Below, piece after piece: positions 36,939-45,047 of a DNA stretch of 64,000 nt. The stretch spans positions 744,001-808,000 of the forward strand of contig NZ_QRDQ01000007.1 in assembly GCF_003385895.1 (NCBI RefSeq), in the 5' to 3' direction. The position numbers and the translations under genes were made by a program. Below the pieces are notes generated by a model that worked only from the letters and a program-made list of their open reading frames with translations, was not told the DNA's origin and did no database searches. How positions within the stretch are numbered: the first letter of the stretch is position 1; every line of letters begins with the position of its first letter. The stretch comes from Flavobacterium cutihirudinis (lineage in GTDB: Bacteria > Bacteroidota > Bacteroidia > Flavobacteriales > Flavobacteriaceae).

Positions 36939-38045
36939 TTATTCCAAAACCAATTGTCCTAAAGCTTCTTTACTAAAGCCTTTCAAGTCATCAGTTTTGC
37001 CTGCTTTAATTTTAGCTACCCAGTTAGGATCAGATAAAAGAGGTCTTCCAACGGCAACCAAATCAAAATCACCTCTGTCGAAACGTCTGTTTAATTCATC
37101 TAAAGAAGTTGGCTCAGAACTTTCTCCGGCAAATGCACCAAAGAAATCGCTAGAAAGTCCAACAGAACCCACTGTAATTGTTGGCGCTCCGGTAACTTTT
37201 TTAGCCCATCCTGCAAAGTTTAGATCAGAATCTTCAAATTCGGGTTCCCAGAAACGACGTTGTGAAGCATGTATAATATCAACTCCGGCATCAACAAGAG
37301 GCGTAAGCCAAGCTTCTAATTCTGCTGGGTTTTTAGCCAGTTTATAATTGTAATCAGAAGGTTTAAATTGAGAAAAACGCATGATAACAGCAAAGTCATT
37401 TCCAACTTGCTTTCTAACTTCTTTTATCACCTCAATTGCAAAACGATTACGTTCCGGCAATGTTTTTCCGCCATAAATATCCTCACGTAAATTGGTTTCA
37501 GCTCTAAAGAACTGATCGATTAAATAACCGTGCGCTCCGTGGATTTCGACTGTGTCAAAACCTAATTTTTTCGCATCAGCGGCAGCTTTTCCAAAAGCCA
37601 GAATGGTATCTTCAATATCTTTTTCAGTCATGGCAACTCCATTTCTAAAATCAGGACGGTTTAATCCAGACGGACCTTCAAAAGGAACAGGAGGAACCCA
37701 TCCAGAATGATGATTGTCCATAATTCCCATATGCCAGATTTGCGGTCCCATTTTTCCGCCGGCAGTATGAACCTCGTTAATCACTTTTTGCCATCCTTTT
37801 AAAGATTCTTCGCCGTAAAAATGAGGTACATTAGCATCATTAGATGAGGAAGGTCTGTCAATTACAGTTCCTTCAGATAATATTAAGCCAACTTCGCCTT
37901 CAGCTCTTTTTTGATAATAAGCTGCGACTTCATCAGTTGGTACTCCGTTTGGAGAAAAAGAGCGCGTCATTGGCGCCATTACGATTCGGTTTTTCAGGTT
38001 TAACGATTTTAAGTTAAATCCTGAAAATAGGTTGTTTGTACTCAT
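36939..38045 (-). CDS. Old-yellow-enzyme family NADH:flavin oxidoreductase
   Basis: 368 residues forming an FMN TIM barrel. Family marks are RIVMAPMTRSF (N-terminal), GPQIWHMGIMDNHH (His for substrate binding region), EIHGAHGYLIDQFFR, NLREDIYGG and VGRPLLSDPNWVAKI (FMN phosphate region). Enzymes of this branch (NemA/xenobiotic reductase/alkene reductase) reduce activated C=C bonds or nitro esters. It begins 7 bases after the ArsR gene and is therefore under the visible ArsR operator, suggesting induction by electrophiles or metals. Confidence 0.92.
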   Translation of the reverse strand: MSTNNLFSGFNLKSLNLKNRIVMAPMTRSFSPNGVPTDEVAAYYQKRAEGEVGLILSEGTVIDRPSSSNDANVPHFYGEESLKGWQKVINEVHTAGGKMGPQIWHMGIMDNHHSGWVPPVPFEGPSGLNRPDFRNGVAMTEKDIEDTILAFGKAAADAKKLGFDTVEIHGAHGYLIDQFFRAETNLREDIYGGKTLPERNRFAIEVIKEVRKQVGNDFAVIMRFSQFKPSDYNYKLAKNPAELEAWLTPLVDAGVDIIHASQRRFWEPEFEDSDLNFAGWAKKVTGAPTITVGSVGLSSDFFGAFAGESSEPTSLDELNRRFDRGDFDLVAVGRPLLSDPNWVAKIKAGKTDDLKGFSKEALGQLVLE

Positions 38046-38052
38046 AGTAATT

Positions 38053-38355
38053 TTACAAATTAGATTGAATTAATTTACTGAGTGCTTCAAAGGCACCTTC
38101 GTTGCGTTTATAATAAGTCCATTGTCCAACGCGTTTGGCTTCGATGAAACCGGCACGTTGTAAAATAGATAAATATTCAGATACTGTAGATTGGGTCAAA
38201 CCGGCTTTTGCCTGGATTTGTCCTACGCATACTCCATGTTCAAATCCGCCATGTTCTAGTTGGCCAGGAAAGTTTATTTCGGGTTCTTTCAACCATTCCA
38301 GCATTTGCAATCTGGACTTGTTGGATAATGCTTTAAAAATTTCTAAATGTTCCAT
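38053..38355 (-). CDS. ArsR/SmtB-type winged-helix repressor
   Basis: 100 residues: MEHLEIFKALSNKSRLQMLEWL is the classic ArsR opening, and AGLTQSTVSEYLSILQRAGFIEAKRVGQWTYYKRN is the recognition helix and wing. A single Cys (GVCVGQIQAKAG) stands just ahead of the recognition helix, where metal- or thiol-sensing ArsR proteins often have their sensing Cys. It is the first gene of an operon with the ene-reductase. The -7 box ends four bases before its ATG, so the mRNA is probably leaderless, and a palindromic operator covers the promoter. Confidence 0.92.
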   Translation of the reverse strand: MEHLEIFKALSNKSRLQMLEWLKEPEINFPGQLEHGGFEHGVCVGQIQAKAGLTQSTVSEYLSILQRAGFIEAKRVGQWTYYKRNEGAFEALSKLIQSNL

Positions 38356-38359
38356 GGTG

Positions 38360-38389
38360 CAAATATATCGACTTTTCCCGATATGTCAA
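38360..38389 (-). promoter_or_regulatory. Promoter and ArsR operator
   Basis: On the minus strand TTG (38389-38387), a 19-base spacer and TATATTTG (38367-38360) form a full promoter. The inverted repeat ATATCG-N8-CGATAT at 38365-38384 fills the spacer and touches the -7 box, which is the expected place for an autorepressor site. Confidence 0.7.
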
Positions 38390-38462
38390 TTAAGGAATCA
38401 TTTATTTAGGATAATTTTGTGATGGAGAAGATGAAATGATGAGGAATTTAGGAAAGAAAAAT

Positions 38463-38470
38463 TATATTTG
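38463..38470 (+). promoter_or_regulatory. -7 box of the TlpA-like gene
   Basis: TATATTTG lies 44 bases upstream of the ATG at 38515; a second candidate, TAATTTTG, is at 38412-38419. Confidence 0.45.
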
Positions 38471-38514
38471 TGAGATTAAAAAACGCCCCTCAAATCAACA
38501 AAACGTAATCAATT

Positions 38515-39009
38515 ATGAAAAAAATATTACTTATTCTAGGCTTCTTATGTTGTGTAATAACCAGTACAAAAGCGCAAGTTGTTGGCGTTGATGTTGGAGA
38601 TATCGCTCCTGAGATTGATCTTCCAAATACAAAAGGAGAAAATATTTCACTTTCCTCATTAAGAGGTTCTTTGGTATTGGTTGATTTTTGGGCTTCTTGG
38701 TGCGGACCTTGCATTAAAGAACAGCCAACATTATTAAAACTGCACAATACTTACCCAGAAAAATTATCAATTTACAGTATATCTATGGATACTAAAAAGC
38801 CTTTATGGGCTACTGCAATTGCGAAAGGGAAATTACCTTGGACAAATGTAAGTGACTTAAAATATTGGCAGTCTCCAGTTGTAGCAGATTATATGTTGCA
38901 GTCCGTTCCGTTAAATTTTTTAATTGATAAAAACGGAATTATTCTGGCGAAAAATATTCACGGAAAAGCTTTGGAGGATATGATAAAAGGTTTGTTGGAT
39001 CAAAAATAA
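38515..39009 (+). CDS. TlpA/ResA-type thioredoxin-like protein
   Basis: 164 residues. A signal peptide (MKKILLILGFLCCVITSTKA) is followed by IAPEIDLPNTKGENISLSSLRGSLVLVDFWASWCGPCIKEQP. The active site is Cys-Gly-Pro-Cys near residues 63-66, and the cis-Pro loop SVPLNFLIDKNG is near 143. It works in the periplasm as a disulfide reductase or oxidoreductase. A start 31 bases before the next gene suggests a common transcript. The reading is secure for family; the partner is unknown. Confidence 0.92.
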   Translation: MKKILLILGFLCCVITSTKAQVVGVDVGDIAPEIDLPNTKGENISLSSLRGSLVLVDFWASWCGPCIKEQPTLLKLHNTYPEKLSIYSISMDTKKPLWATAIAKGKLPWTNVSDLKYWQSPVVADYMLQSVPLNFLIDKNGIILAKNIHGKALEDMIKGLLDQK

Positions 39010-39039
39010 AAATGAGCTTTTATAATACTTTAAAGTAAA

Positions 39040-39513
39040 ATGAGATCAAAACTCAGTGTAACAGAATTCAGAGCGAGATTAAAAAACAATACAGAAATTG
39101 GTTCTGTAAAAGTAAAATTAAGTTCGTTTAGAATATTCCCCAGATTTGGAGGATCAAAGCCTTTTTATGGTCATTTTGATGATACTGATTTTCGTTTAAC
39201 GCTGAATTCAGAGCTATCGCCAACCATTTTTGTTATAAAAGGAAAATATAAAAGTGTTGATAGCGCACTTAAATTAGATTACATAGTTGAAGCCAATAGT
39301 AAATTTCAGTCGATTTGGGTGGAATATTCTCCAATAGTTTTGATTGTCGCAATTAATTTATTCTTTCTGTTTTTTGGAAAAGGTTTACGAAAAGCTTCGA
39401 CAATTGTTAACCTGTTTTTGCTTTTTATGGCTTTTTATTCCCGATGGAAAGCGAATAGAAGAAAGAAAAAATTAGAGCAGAAATTTCTAAAAATTTTTGA
39501 GATTATCAAATAA
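39040..39513 (+). CDS. Membrane protein of unknown function
   Basis: 157 residues. The N-terminal half is soluble (EFRARLKNNTEIGSVKVKLS, FRIFPRFGGSKPFYGHFDDTDFRLT). Two hydrophobic helices follow (about 98-115 and 120-135), then a Lys/Arg-rich tail (SRWKANRRKKKLEQKF). No family is recognised. The FGGSKPFYGHFDD stretch looks like a loop of a small soluble domain. It is the second gene after the TlpA-like gene, 30 bases apart, and ends in a strong terminator. Confidence 0.65.
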   Translation: MRSKLSVTEFRARLKNNTEIGSVKVKLSSFRIFPRFGGSKPFYGHFDDTDFRLTLNSELSPTIFVIKGKYKSVDSALKLDYIVEANSKFQSIWVEYSPIVLIVAINLFFLFFGKGLRKASTIVNLFLLFMAFYSRWKANRRKKKLEQKFLKIFEIIK

Positions 39514-39552
39514 GTTGAGAAATTCAAAATTGGCAACCTGAAAACTAAAACA

Positions 39553-39590
39553 AAAAAAAGCCCAAATCGTTAGAAATGGGCTTTTTTGTT
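39553..39590. terminator. Bidirectional terminator
   Basis: AAAAAAGCCCA pairs with TGGGCTTTTTT around a 12-base loop, between convergent genes. Confidence 0.8.
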
Positions 39591-39601
39591 TTTAAAATTG
39601 T

Positions 39602-39985
39602 TTATTCGTTTTCTGTATTTGCCTTTTTTACACCGCCAAAACTCGTTTTCATCATTTCCCTGATTTGAAACTGTGTTTTATTTCGCGTAACATTTTTCCA
39701 TTCGTCAAAATCATAAATATGAATATTGTCCGCATACGGATTGGTTACAAAAAAAAGTCTTGATATAGAGAATTTGTAATACTTTAATTCATGCGAAATG
39801 TGGCGGTCAGGAACAACAATAAGAATCGTATCCCAATCCAGAAAATTTTTAGGAACATCCTCTCTTTCAGTTAGTCCAAGAGATTCAAAAAAGGCAAGTA
39901 TCTTTTGGTCATTATTTTTATCGATCTTTTCATCGATACGTTTAATGACGCTTAGAAGCTTTTTTTCATCTTTAATAACACTCAT
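39602..39985 (-). CDS. Small soluble protein of unknown function
   Basis: 127 residues without signal peptide or membrane helix. A charged N-terminal helix (KKLLSVIKRIDEKIDKNNDQKILAFFESLGLTE) is followed by LDWDTILIVVPDRHISHELKYYKFSISRLFFVTN and YADNIHIYDFDEW, and it ends in a Lys/Asn-rich tail. The family is not recognised. It is transcribed alone. Confidence 0.6.
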   Translation of the reverse strand: MSVIKDEKKLLSVIKRIDEKIDKNNDQKILAFFESLGLTEREDVPKNFLDWDTILIVVPDRHISHELKYYKFSISRLFFVTNPYADNIHIYDFDEWKNVTRNKTQFQIREMMKTSFGGVKKANTENE

Positions 39986-40203
39986 ATAATCTTTGCTTTT
40001 TTTAAATTTTAGTATAAAATTACATCAAAAGAAAATTATTTTAAAAAGTATAGCCAATAGAATGATTCTAAATTTTAATAACCAATTTTTTATCAGTTTT
40101 AATGAAGTTATTGTAAACGTTTTGATAAAATACTATTAACTTAAACGGGTTTTAAAACTTAATTTTAGCATTTTGTTTTTCTAACTATCCAAACCACATT
40201 TTT

Positions 40204-43026
40204 ATGAATTTTTCTTCTAAGAAAGTATTTATTCTATTTTTTGTTTCTGTTGTCTCAAGTCTGGCTTTCGCCCAAAGCAAATCAGACAGAGAGCTTATTT
40301 TAATTGATAAAGACTGGCGTTTTTCATTTGGCCATTTATTTGATACCGAAAAAGATTTCGGACATGCAACGGGTTATTTTTCGTATTTAACAAAAACAGG
40401 TTTTGGAGATGGTCCTGCCGCTAAAGACTTTGATGATCGTGCCTGGCGAAAACTCGATTTGCCTCATGATTGGGCTGTTGAACAGGATTTTAGCGAAAGC
40501 GGAAGTTATAGTCACGGATTTAAAATGGCAGGAAAAGGCTTTCCGGAGAAAAGTATTGGTTGGTACCGAAAAAAAATCACTATTCCGGAAACGGATAAAA
40601 ACAAAATTATTTCGTTGAAATTCGACGGTGTTTTTAGAAACTCAAAGGTATTTTTTAACGGTTATTATCTCGGAACAGAAGAAAGCGGATATAACGGATT
40701 TGAATATGATGTTACGGCTTATGTGAATTATGGCGGTGAAAATACAATTGTAGTTCGCGCCGATGCTTCAATGGAAGAAGGCTGGTTTTATGAAGGCGCG
40801 GGGATTTACAGACACGTCTATCTGCAAAAAACAAATCCGGTTCATGTTGCTTTGAACGGAACGTATGTAACTTCTGAAATTAAAGACAATAATGCAGAAG
40901 TAACGGCAGAAGTAACTCTTATAAACAAAGGAAATTATAAAGGTTCAATAGAAATTTTTCAGACGGTTTTTGATGCTTCAAACAAGCAAATTACGACAGT
41001 CTCTGAAAATGTTTCAGCTCCCGAATTTTATAAAACAAATACTAAAGCTTTAAAACTAACTATTAAAAATCCGCTTTTGTGGGATATTGATTCGCCAAAT
41101 TTATATCGTTTGGTTACGGAATTGAAACAAAATGGAAAAACGATTGATTATTATGAAACACCATTCGGAATCAGAACTATAAAATTTGATCCGGAAAATG
41201 GCTTTTTTCTAAACGGAAAACCTTTAAAATTAAAAGGAACCAATAATCATCAGGATCACGCCGGAATTGGAACTGCGTTACCAGATGAACTTCAGTATTA
41301 CCGAATTCAGAAACTAAAAGAAATGGGCTCGAATGCCTATCGTTGCTCGCATCATCCGCCAACGCCTGAATTGTTGGAAGCCTGCGACAAACTCGGAATG
41401 TTAGTTATTGACGAAACCCGTTTAATGGGAATCAACGATTATCATTTGAATGATTTGGAACGAATGATGAAACGCGACCGAAATCATCCGAGTATTTTCT
41501 GTTGGTCGGTTGGAAATGAAGAATGGAATATCGAAGGAAATATCGTTGGTGAACGCATTACAAATGTGATGCAGGATTTTGCAAAAAGCATTGATGCTAC
41601 TAGACCAGTAACAGTCGGTATCAGCAGCGGATTTAAAAGCGGAATTTCGTCTGTTGTTGAAATTATGGGTTACAATTATCTTGGAAATGGTGATATCGAC
41701 GCGCATCGAAATGAATTCAAACAACAATCAGGAATGGGAACGGAGGAAGGCTCGACTTTTGCAACCCGCGGAATCTATTTTACAGATGATGCCAAACACT
41801 ATAAAAGTGCCTACGACAAAAAACCACGCCCAACTTTTTATAGCATTGAAGAAGGTTGGAAGTTTTATGCCGAAAGACCTTATTTAGCAGGAATGTTTAT
41901 CTGGACCGGATTTGATTATCGTGGCGAACCAACTCCTTATGGCTGGCCATCGGTGACTTCGTATTTTGGAATGATGGATGTTTGCGGTTTCCCGAAAGAC
42001 AATGTGTTTTACTTAAAATCATGGTGGGGAAGCAAACCGGTACTCCACATTATGCCGCATTGGAACTGGAGCGGATTGGAAGGCAAAGAAATTGATGTTT
42101 GGGTGCAATCTAATTGTGATGAAGTGGAGCTTTTCTTAAACAAAAAAAGTTTAGGCAAAAAGAAAATGGTTTTGAACAGTCATTTAGAATGGAAAGTAAA
42201 CTATACTCCAGGAACTTTGGAAGCTGTTGGCTATAAAAACGGGAAAAAAGTTTTGACCGAAGTTCAGAAAACGACGGGTAAGGCAGAAAATGTAAAATTA
42301 TCAATAGATAAGGAAAATGTTTTGAAAGGAAAAGTTTCTGTAATTACGGTTGAAGTTATAGATAAAAACGGTTTACAGATTCCGACTGCAAATGACGAAA
42401 TTACGTTTTCTATAAAAGGCGGAAAAATTTTAGGCGTAGGAAACGGCGATCCGACTTCATTGGAAAAAGATCAGTTTATTGACGATCTTGAATTGGTTAA
42501 AATAACGAATTTTAAAGAACAGAAAAGAACCGATGCAACTTTGCCTCAACAATTATCAAATTATCCTGAAAATGAATGGAAAATTGCATTTAGCGACCGC
42601 GATTACAAAAATCAGGCACCGTCTTATATTTACAGAGGAGAATTTGATTTAAAAAATAATACTACGGCTAATGTTGTGAGTTTCTTTTATAAAAAAATAG
42701 GGGCAGCAGTAGCAATTTTTGTAAATGGAAAGAAGATTGAGGCAAGTACTGAAGATTCGCAAAAGTATGTTTTGAATCCTGTGGTTTTAAAGGAAGGAAA
42801 AAACACAATTCACATAATTGCAACACCATTGCAAAAAGTAAAAGACTGGGATGTCATGAATACAGACCCTGGCATTATTCAGGTAAGTACGCCTGCTGAG
42901 CAATGGAAAAGAAAGCTTTTTAATGGTTACGCTCAAATAATCATTCAAAAAGAAGAAAATGCAAATGAAGTTGTTTTATCCGCTTCTGCGAAAGGACTGC
43001 GTGCAGGAAGTTTAAATATAAAATAG
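40204..43026 (+). CDS. GH2 family glycoside hydrolase (beta-galactosidase-like)
   Basis: 940 residues. A signal peptide (about 1-23) is followed by the GH2 sugar-binding jelly roll (about 35-200, WYRKKITIPETDKNKIISLKFDGVFRNSKVFFNG) and an Ig-like domain (about 210-320). The TIM barrel carries the acid/base Glu in SVGNEEWN (about 440) and a probable nucleophile Glu in GMGTEEGSTFATRGIY (about 515). A DUF4982-like domain (about 620-690) and C-terminal beta domains (about 700-940) follow. This is the Bacteroidota beta-galactosidase layout. Location is the periplasm or surface; the substrate is inferred only. Confidence 0.92.
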   Translation: MNFSSKKVFILFFVSVVSSLAFAQSKSDRELILIDKDWRFSFGHLFDTEKDFGHATGYFSYLTKTGFGDGPAAKDFDDRAWRKLDLPHDWAVEQDFSESGSYSHGFKMAGKGFPEKSIGWYRKKITIPETDKNKIISLKFDGVFRNSKVFFNGYYLGTEESGYNGFEYDVTAYVNYGGENTIVVRADASMEEGWFYEGAGIYRHVYLQKTNPVHVALNGTYVTSEIKDNNAEVTAEVTLINKGNYKGSIEIFQTVFDASNKQITTVSENVSAPEFYKTNTKALKLTIKNPLLWDIDSPNLYRLVTELKQNGKTIDYYETPFGIRTIKFDPENGFFLNGKPLKLKGTNNHQDHAGIGTALPDELQYYRIQKLKEMGSNAYRCSHHPPTPELLEACDKLGMLVIDETRLMGINDYHLNDLERMMKRDRNHPSIFCWSVGNEEWNIEGNIVGERITNVMQDFAKSIDATRPVTVGISSGFKSGISSVVEIMGYNYLGNGDIDAHRNEFKQQSGMGTEEGSTFATRGIYFTDDAKHYKSAYDKKPRPTFYSIEEGWKFYAERPYLAGMFIWTGFDYRGEPTPYGWPSVTSYFGMMDVCGFPKDNVFYLKSWWGSKPVLHIMPHWNWSGLEGKEIDVWVQSNCDEVELFLNKKSLGKKKMVLNSHLEWKVNYTPGTLEAVGYKNGKKVLTEVQKTTGKAENVKLSIDKENVLKGKVSVITVEVIDKNGLQIPTANDEITFSIKGGKILGVGNGDPTSLEKDQFIDDLELVKITNFKEQKRTDATLPQQLSNYPENEWKIAFSDRDYKNQAPSYIYRGEFDLKNNTTANVVSFFYKKIGAAVAIFVNGKKIEASTEDSQKYVLNPVVLKEGKNTIHIIATPLQKVKDWDVMNTDPGIIQVSTPAEQWKRKLFNGYAQIIIQKEENANEVVLSASAKGLRAGSLNIK

Positions 43027-43031
43027 TTTCC

Positions 43032-43119
43032 CGCAGATTTTGCAGATCTGCAGATTATCAGTGGTCGTACTTATTGATACATCTATAAATAATAAATCTG
43101 CTAATCTGCAAAATCTGCG
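43032..43119. repeat. CGCAGATTTTGCAGAT inverted repeat
   Basis: Perfect 16-base arms at 43032-43047 and 43104-43119 flank a loop of 56 bases that contains further CTGCAGATTA / TAATCTG units. It fills the spacer after the GH2 gene. Confidence 0.8.
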
Positions 43120-43237
43120 AGAAAAAATAACTTTGCGTCTTAGCGACTTTGCGAGATTATTTCGTCGACTTAAAAACTTAGTGAATCGTCGCGGTTAAAC
43201 CTGAAACAAAATAAACTTAAATATTGTTTGATTTTCA

Positions 43238-43245
43238 TAACTTTG
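43238..43245 (+). promoter_or_regulatory. -7 box of the AraC gene
   Basis: TAACTTTG ends four bases before the ATG at 43250. If used, the mRNA would start at or next to the start codon. A TTG at normal spacing is not present. Confidence 0.45.
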
Positions 43246-43249
43246 CAAA

Positions 43250-44119
43250 ATGAATAATCAGACAGAAACTCAGAATTGCGATTTTACTTCAGATTTAAAG
43301 CTGAAAGGTTTTAAAGTATATCAAATAAACGGAGATCAAAGTAAAATTCCCGTTTACAGCCGTAGGGATTTTTATAAAATCTGTATCAATACCAGTAAAA
43401 GTATCATACAATACGCTGACCGCGGAATAGAAACCGACGGAACAATTCTGTTTTTCGGCAATCCGATTATTCCATACTCGTGGGAAACCATTTCTGGTGA
43501 ATACGAAGGTTATGCCTGTGTTTTTACAGAAGAATTTCTAAAAGCAAAAGACCGCTCAGAAACACTTCATGAATCGCCTTTATTTAAAATAGGAGGAACG
43601 CCAATTTTTTCTTTAAACGCTGAACAAAAGCTGTTTATAGATTCTTTGTTTCAAAAAATGATCAAAGAATACGAAACAGATTATGTTTTTAAAGACGATT
43701 TAATGCGCAGTTATGTCAATTTGATTATTCATGAATCAATGAAAATGCAGCCTTCGGAAAATTTCTTTAAACATAAAAATGCCTCTGCACGAATTACTTC
43801 TTTGTTTTTAGAATTATTAGAAAGACAATTTCCGATAGAAACTAAAAACGAACCTTTAGCATTAAAAACACCGCAAGATTACGCGCAAAGCCTTGCTGTG
43901 CATGTAAACCACTTAAATCGTTCGGTAAAAGAAGTTACAGGAAAACCAACAACAGCGCATATTACGGAAAGAATTATCAATGAGGCAAAAGCTTTGTTGC
44001 ATCATACTGATTGGAGTATTTCGGATATTGGTTATTCACTTGGATTTGAATATCCGAGTTATTTTAATAATTATTTTAAAAGACTTACTGGGACAGTTCC
44101 AAAATCTCTTCGCATGTAA
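43250..44119 (+). CDS. AraC family transcriptional regulator
   Basis: 289 residues. The N-terminal cupin-like sensor (about 20-170) includes the ILFFGNPIIPYSWET turn. The C-terminal AraC domain (about 185-289) has the first HTH (QDYAQSLAVHVNHLNRSVKEVTGKPTTAHI) and the second HTH signature DIGYSLGFEYPSYFNNYFKRLTGTVPKSLR. It is followed on the same strand by a cupin, a Zn alcohol dehydrogenase and an aldo/keto reductase, its probable targets. The close analogue would be E. coli YqhC controlling yqhD and dkgA. The target choice is inferred from position. Confidence 0.93.
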   Translation: MNNQTETQNCDFTSDLKLKGFKVYQINGDQSKIPVYSRRDFYKICINTSKSIIQYADRGIETDGTILFFGNPIIPYSWETISGEYEGYACVFTEEFLKAKDRSETLHESPLFKIGGTPIFSLNAEQKLFIDSLFQKMIKEYETDYVFKDDLMRSYVNLIIHESMKMQPSENFFKHKNASARITSLFLELLERQFPIETKNEPLALKTPQDYAQSLAVHVNHLNRSVKEVTGKPTTAHITERIINEAKALLHHTDWSISDIGYSLGFEYPSYFNNYFKRLTGTVPKSLRM

Positions 44120-44312
44120 ATTGTTTCAATTTCATAATTTTTTGTTTGAATATTGTTATTTTTCAGAAGCATTGTTGCTCTAATTTTGCCTCTGAAATTA
44201 CAGTATTAATCATTTATCAGTTTTTAATAAACTAAATAACACTTCATAAAGCGCCTTCTAGCTTTCTCAAAATTTAGTTTCCTGATTCTGATAATTCCAA
44301 AACACGAAAATT
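44120..44312. other. Intergenic stretch with no recognised feature
   Basis: Between the AraC gene and the cupin relic the DNA is AT-rich and shows no gene, repeat or clear terminator. The rest of the spacer up to 44515 holds the relic at 44313-44427 and AT-rich DNA. Confidence 0.6.
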
Positions 44313-44427
44313 ATGAAAGCACCAGTTAATTTAAATAATCAATCAATTTTCTACTAAAGAAAATTTAACGCCTTCAAATTATTTTACAGGGAATCCTGAA
44401 GGTAAATCTATTTTTATTTTTTATTAG
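44313..44427 (+). pseudogene. Relic of a cupin gene
   Basis: ATG at 44313 opens MKAPVNLNNQSI and meets a stop at 44355-44357. Shifting to the neighbouring frame at 44350 continues as STKENLTPSNYFTGNPEGKS and ends at 44425-44427. The SNYFTGNP stretch has the look of the N-terminal part of small cupins of the same kind as the intact gene that follows (NTFMTGDV there). A single frameshift and loss of the 3' part would explain it. The relic is short, so this is a tentative call. Confidence 0.5.
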
Positions 44428-44515
44428 TTTCTAATCAGAAAAAGGTTAGTAAATTGTTAATAATCAATAATGTAGTAATTTTAAATACAATCAAACTCAA
44501 AAAATAAGTAAATTT

Positions 44516-44920
44516 ATGTCAACAAATTATTCAACAGTTATTGAAGAAGGAAAAGTCCCGAATACATTTATGACAGGCGACGTTTCTTATAAAAAACAAA
44601 CCAGCAATATTCATCCTGAAAACACTGTAATAAAAGAAGTTACGTTTGAAGCTTGCGCTAGAAGCAACTGGCACATTAATGCAGGGCTGCAAATGCTTAT
44701 TGCAAAAGAAGGAGCAGGATATTATCAGGAAAGAGGAAGTGCTGTGAGAAGACTTCAAAAAGATGAAGTGGTTACTATTTTGCCTGGAGTAGAGCATTGG
44801 TACGGAGCAACTCCTTTTGACAAGTTCTCTTACGTTGCGATTATCACAGAAGTCGACAAAGGCCACGGAATCTGGCTTGACAAAGTAACCGATGGAGAGT
44901 ATTTTCTTTTAAGTTACTAA
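44516..44920 (+). CDS. Cupin domain protein
   Basis: 134 residues, a single conserved-barrel cupin. Motif 1 region: FEACARSNWHINAGLQMLIAKEGAGYYQERG. Motif 2: DEVVTILPGVEHWYGATPFDKFSYVAI, with the His of Val-Glu-His-Trp-Tyr. Such carboxymuconolactone-decarboxylase-associated or (R)-mandelonitrile lyase-like cupins often stand beside oxidoreductases in Bacteroidota. A metal-binding His set is partly present (His in motif 1 and 2). The function is not fixed. It lies first in the series cupin, alcohol dehydrogenase, aldo/keto reductase. Confidence 0.88.
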   Translation: MSTNYSTVIEEGKVPNTFMTGDVSYKKQTSNIHPENTVIKEVTFEACARSNWHINAGLQMLIAKEGAGYYQERGSAVRRLQKDEVVTILPGVEHWYGATPFDKFSYVAIITEVDKGHGIWLDKVTDGEYFLLSY

Positions 44921-45033
44921 GATTCTAAGTTTCTAAGATGCTGAGATTCTAAGTTTTTTAACCTGAAACCTGAAACTTGAAACTTGAAACTTGAAACAAA
45001 AAACAAAAAACAAAAAACAAAAAACTAAAAAAC
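44918..45033. repeat. Heptad tandem repeats (TTGAAAC and ACAAAAA units) before the alcohol dehydrogenase
   Basis: The spacer starts with CTAAG(A/T)TTCTAAGAT units, goes on to tandem CTTGAAAC units (about 44973-44997) and then to several AAAAAAC heptads (about 44998-45033), ending just before the ADH start codon at 45048. Confidence 0.75.
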
Positions 45034-45047
45034 AACAATATAAAACT

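Noticed and set aside
36895..37347. A 150-residue plus-strand frame opposite the ene-reductase gene
   Set aside because: It overlaps the antisense of a well-supported enzyme and begins in the CTTTGTCC repeat.
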